Shown: positions 61,141-64,000 of the stretch, one piece after another
Position numbering within the stretch: position 1 is the stretch's first letter
Layout of the letters: every line of letters begins with the position of its first letter
Origin: Gudongella sp049310905
Lineage (GTDB): Bacteria; Bacillota; Clostridia; Tissierellales; Tissierellaceae
Reading direction: 5' to 3'
Assembly (NCBI RefSeq): GCF_049310905.1
Contig: NZ_JBMEMN010000003.1
Span: 1 to 64,000 of the forward strand
DNA length: 64,000 nt
Made by a program: the position numbers and the translations under genes
The notes under the pieces: generated by a model
Seen by the model: only the letters and a program-made list of their open reading frames with translations
Database searches by the model: none
What the model was told of the DNA's origin: nothing

Positions 61141-62523
61141 TCATTCAATATATACTATTCTTGTCTCTCTTGATTCTCCTCTGTCGGAGTTTACTGCAGC
61201 AAAAGTGACAAGGTAAAATTTTTCATTCAGATTTTCTTCTGGTATATATTCCATTTTACTATTTTCAATATCAACAGGGTATCTTATTCCGTTTACTATG
61301 ATACAGGTCTCCAAATCTTTGAGATTCCCTCTGATTGTTGCTGAAAATACAGGTTTTTTATCCTCAAAGCCTTCCCCCATTTTAAAATCCGGTGTTATAG
61401 TTATATCTTCATTTTTCCTGGTCTCCTGTGCCAAACGATCATTCTCCTTGATAACCCTTAAAATATTAAGTCCAAGAATCTTTTTAATCTCCCTATCCCC
61501 ATAACCTCTTTTTACAAGTTCTTCTGTAATTCTATAGGTTTTAGATGCGTCCTCCAGATCAACCGGCAAATAAGCTCCATCAAAATCAGAACCAAGCCCC
61601 ACATGGTCAACACCAATCAAATTAATAATATAATCCATATGATCTACTATATCCTTAACATAGGCATTATGAAGCTTCCCGATAAACTCCTTATGATATA
61701 CGACACCTATTACACCACCATTTTCACCTATTGCCCGAATCTGAAGATCCGTAAGATTTCTCGGGTGAGGTGTCACACCATATGCACCTGAGTGAGATGC
61801 TATTATTGGATTTCTGGTATTATCCATCACATCCCAGAAGCTACTTTCTGAAAGATGACTTACATCCATAAGGATTCCAAGGTAATTCATTTGGGAAAGC
61901 AACTCTACACCTAATTCTGTCAGTCCTCTTTGACTCTGAGTTCCCCTGTAATCACCATATGAACCATAAAGACCTTCTCCCAGATCATTTGAATAGTTCC
62001 ATGTAAATCCTATTGCCTTTACTCCAAGATCCCTATACTGCAACAACAACGCTTCTCCATTTTCACTTGTAATGGAATAAGCTCCCTCAATTGAAGGTAC
62101 TGCTGCTATCCTTCTTTCCAATACAGTTTCCTGTATCTCCTCGTAAGTTGAAGAGATTGACAGGATGTCAGGATTGTTCTTTTCGGTCCAGTATAGCGCA
62201 TTGAAAATCGCAAGAGTCCTGCTTAAGCTTTTTTCAGGTTGCCCGTAAAAAGGTGAGGAGTAAGCTGCAAAAAACGGCACGCTGATATTCCCCGCCCTTA
62301 ATTTTACAAGATCAGCATGAAGTTCAGTCCTCTTTCTGATATCCCTTTCAGGAAGCCAGCTGTTCTCGTTTATAATCCTTAACATGGTGTCATTATGACT
62401 ATCCACTATTACCGAATCAATATGCAGCTTCAATGAATTTCTGATTCCAGTATTAGTCTCCTGAGCAGTTGCAAAACTAATTATCAGTACACCTGTCAAT
62501 ATTATAATCCAAATCTTTTTCAC
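61141..62523 (-). CDS. Membrane dipeptidase (M19 family), exported
   Basis: Zinc dipeptidase of the renal dipeptidase family, 460 residues, with an N-terminal signal (KKIWIIILTGVLIISFATA). Metal-site motifs are DSHNDT, PSIEGAYS, LMDVSHLSE, ASHSGAYGV and HVGLGSDFDG. A C-terminal beta extension of about 85 residues is unusual for the family. The start is a GTG at 62523, eight bases after AAGGAG. It follows the MFS gene closely and may share its transcript. Confidence 0.92.
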   Translation of the reverse strand: MKKIWIIILTGVLIISFATAQETNTGIRNSLKLHIDSVIVDSHNDTMLRIINENSWLPERDIRKRTELHADLVKLRAGNISVPFFAAYSSPFYGQPEKSLSRTLAIFNALYWTEKNNPDILSISSTYEEIQETVLERRIAAVPSIEGAYSITSENGEALLLQYRDLGVKAIGFTWNYSNDLGEGLYGSYGDYRGTQSQRGLTELGVELLSQMNYLGILMDVSHLSESSFWDVMDNTRNPIIASHSGAYGVTPHPRNLTDLQIRAIGENGGVIGVVYHKEFIGKLHNAYVKDIVDHMDYIINLIGVDHVGLGSDFDGAYLPVDLEDASKTYRITEELVKRGYGDREIKKILGLNILRVIKENDRLAQETRKNEDITITPDFKMGEGFEDKKPVFSATIRGNLKDLETCIIVNGIRYPVDIENSKMEYIPEENLNEKFYLVTFAAVNSDRGESRETRIVYIE

Positions 62524-62541
62524 AGGATATTCTCCTTCCAA

Positions 62542-63756
62542 TCACTCCTTTGTTAATTCCTTTCTGATTGTCAAAGTTATCAGGAATGAAATCACAAGAA
62601 GAGCAAAACTAACAAGAAATGCCGGGCCATAGGAACCCGTTGCATCGTAGATGGCTGCACCTGTCATTGGTCCGATAATCCCTCCAAGTCCCCAACCAGA
62701 AAAAAGGAGGCCGTAGTTGAATCCAAAATATTTTGTGCCGTAATAATCTCCCATTGTTGCAGGAAATACTGAAAAACCTGCACCATAACACAATCCTGCT
62801 ATTGCTGCAGCTACTATCATAACTGGTATGGCATTTGCATTCCTGAACAAGATCATATTTGCAGCCTGTAGACTAAAAAGAATTCTCATGGTATTGATTC
62901 TTCCGATTCTATCTGAGATAATCCCTCCAATGATTCTACCTGCAGTGTTAAATACTGAAATAATCATTACCAGCACAAAACCTGCCTGCCATCCGCTTTG
63001 TATGCTTGATATGCTTGATATATGTGAGACTACCATAAGCCCCGCTGAGGATGACAATCCCAGCATTATCCAAAGCTTGTAGAACTCACTGGTTCTGAGC
63101 ATTTCTCGCCATTGTATATCTCTTGAAAAAACATAGCCAATCTTAGCCTTGTACCCATCAAAGTCATATCCTTCAGGTGGATTTTCAAGCCTCAAAGATA
63201 GAAATAGTGTAGTAGACAATACCATTACCCCAATGTATAGAAGGGTTCTTGCTACTCCCACACTTCCTACTAGGAAGGTCCCCAGTGGTGAATACAACAA
63301 TGCTGACATCCCTACACCTGCAACTACAATTCCCGTGATTTTACCCTTCATGCTTGGATGAAACCATTTCATTGCCGGTGGAGCTGTTGATATGGTAATA
63401 ATTCCAACCCCTGCTCCTGCCATTACTCCAATTGTTAGAAGCATCATAATTGGATCCAGTAGTATTCCTGCAAGTATAAAACCAGATCCCACAAGAACAC
63501 TACCTAATAAGCCTGATATTCTTGGACCTCTTGTATCCTGAAATTTCCCAAATAAAATCATCGCCAAGGGAAATGCAATTGTAAATACTGTATATGGAAG
63601 GGATGCCTCCTTGCTGCTCCAACCATGGTTCTCCACAAGTGCCTTGCTGATTATACTCCAGGCATACATCATACCTGTCATGAAATTTATAAGGGCTGCC
63701 GCTATTACAACCTGTTTGCCCTTGTTTATCTTTTTTGTTCCTTCCATTGTAGTCAT
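62542..63756 (-). CDS. OFA-type major facilitator transporter
   Basis: A 404-residue twelve-helix carrier of the oxalate/formate antiporter (OxlT-like) group. Motifs include INFMTGMMYAWSIISKALVENHGWS, FGKFQDTRGPRISGLLG, AGAGVGIITISTAPPAMKWF and FGFNYGLLFSGWGLGGIIGP. The ATG at 63756 follows AAAGGTG. The likely substrate is a small carboxylate, which cannot be fixed from sequence. It is upstream of the dipeptidase gene by 18 bp. Confidence 0.88.
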   Translation of the reverse strand: MTTMEGTKKINKGKQVVIAAALINFMTGMMYAWSIISKALVENHGWSSKEASLPYTVFTIAFPLAMILFGKFQDTRGPRISGLLGSVLVGSGFILAGILLDPIMMLLTIGVMAGAGVGIITISTAPPAMKWFHPSMKGKITGIVVAGVGMSALLYSPLGTFLVGSVGVARTLLYIGVMVLSTTLFLSLRLENPPEGYDFDGYKAKIGYVFSRDIQWREMLRTSEFYKLWIMLGLSSSAGLMVVSHISSISSIQSGWQAGFVLVMIISVFNTAGRIIGGIISDRIGRINTMRILFSLQAANMILFRNANAIPVMIVAAAIAGLCYGAGFSVFPATMGDYYGTKYFGFNYGLLFSGWGLGGIIGPMTGAAIYDATGSYGPAFLVSFALLVISFLITLTIRKELTKE

Positions 63757-63959
63757 CTTAATCACCTTTTCTATTATGCTATGTCTAATTATATGTATAT
63801 TTCTCTTTCATGTCGAGTAAATCGACAATTTTTATGCTATCATGAAATTGTGATTAATCATTAATGTAATCTGTTGGTCTTTCTTAACCCTATTGTAACC
63901 GGATTGTATCACTTTGACGTATTATCTGATGTATAATTATTCAAAAGGAGATGAGATAA

Positions 63960-64000
63960 ATGAGAAAAGGCACACGTTACTTAGCTTTAATTCTTGGAAT
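63960..64000 (+). CDS. Start of a gene cut by the window end
   Basis: An ATG at 63960 with AAAAGGAG upstream opens a frame reading MRKGTRYLALILG, a basic then hydrophobic start like a signal peptide or membrane anchor. The gene runs off the window and cannot be identified. Confidence 0.6.
   Translation, partial: MRKGTRYLALILG

Overview
The window looks like chromosomal DNA of an anaerobic, amino-acid-using Clostridia-type Firmicute, probably Tissierellia-like. The DNA is A+T-rich, with strong AGGAGG ribosome sites, consensus sigma-A promoters and a T-box leader. The gene order tmk / darA / holB / ricT / trmN6 / rsmI / abrB is typical of Firmicutes. A V-type ATPase carries the sodium ligand set, and several genes appear to use UGA as selenocysteine. 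The species assignment is inference; I saw no rRNA, prophage, insertion sequence or CRISPR array.

Layout. 0-4.4 kb: metG with a T-box leader, a hicAB toxin-antitoxin pair, and a divergent cell-wall 3D-domain protein. 4.4-14.3 kb: a glycogen operon (glgB, glgC, glgD, glgA, a phosphorylase-like gene, pulA) in which the phosphorylase homologue has lost its PLP lysine and other active-site motifs. 14.3-17.8 kb: a HerA-NurA helicase/nuclease pair. 17.8-25 kb: abrB and the conserved rsmI-to-tmk housekeeping block, with two tandem c-di-AMP receptors. 25-28.2 kb: an AmmeMemoRadiSam pair and ribosomal protein L25. 28.3-30.7 kb: a small UGA-containing selenoprotein gene, a YibE/F membrane protein, an unknown membrane protein and tRNA-Val. 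31-43.2 kb: a catabolic region with an ectoine-hydrolase-like M24 protein, an Asp/Glu racemase-like protein, a TRAP transporter, two M20 amidohydrolases, an IclR regulator, glutamate dehydrogenase, an unrecognised protein and PanB. 43.4-51.9 kb: a complete V-type ATPase operon. 52-57.4 kb: a c-type cytochrome module of double-rhodanese lipoprotein, multiheme cytochrome, ResB and CcsB. 57.5-64 kb: a glutamate-synthase-like protein, a glutaredoxin-like selenoprotein gene, an acetyltransferase, a cytochrome b5 lipoprotein with a four-helix b-type membrane protein, an M19 dipeptidase, an OFA-type MFS carrier, and the start of one more gene.

Main discovery. Three genes are split by an in-frame UGA that reads best as selenocysteine. 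They are a HesB-like UC protein (28311-28601), an 11-heme c-type cytochrome (54981-56351) and a UPEC glutaredoxin-like protein (59180-59449). In each, a hairpin lies just downstream of the UGA at the position and with the loop guanine expected of a bacterial SECIS element. The cytochrome is the most striking: conventional gene calling breaks it into two unrelated-looking ORFs, and it sits in one apparent transcript with a rhodanese lipoprotein and its own cytochrome c maturation genes. This suggests an extracytoplasmic sulfur or selenium redox system. selA, selB and selC are not in the window.
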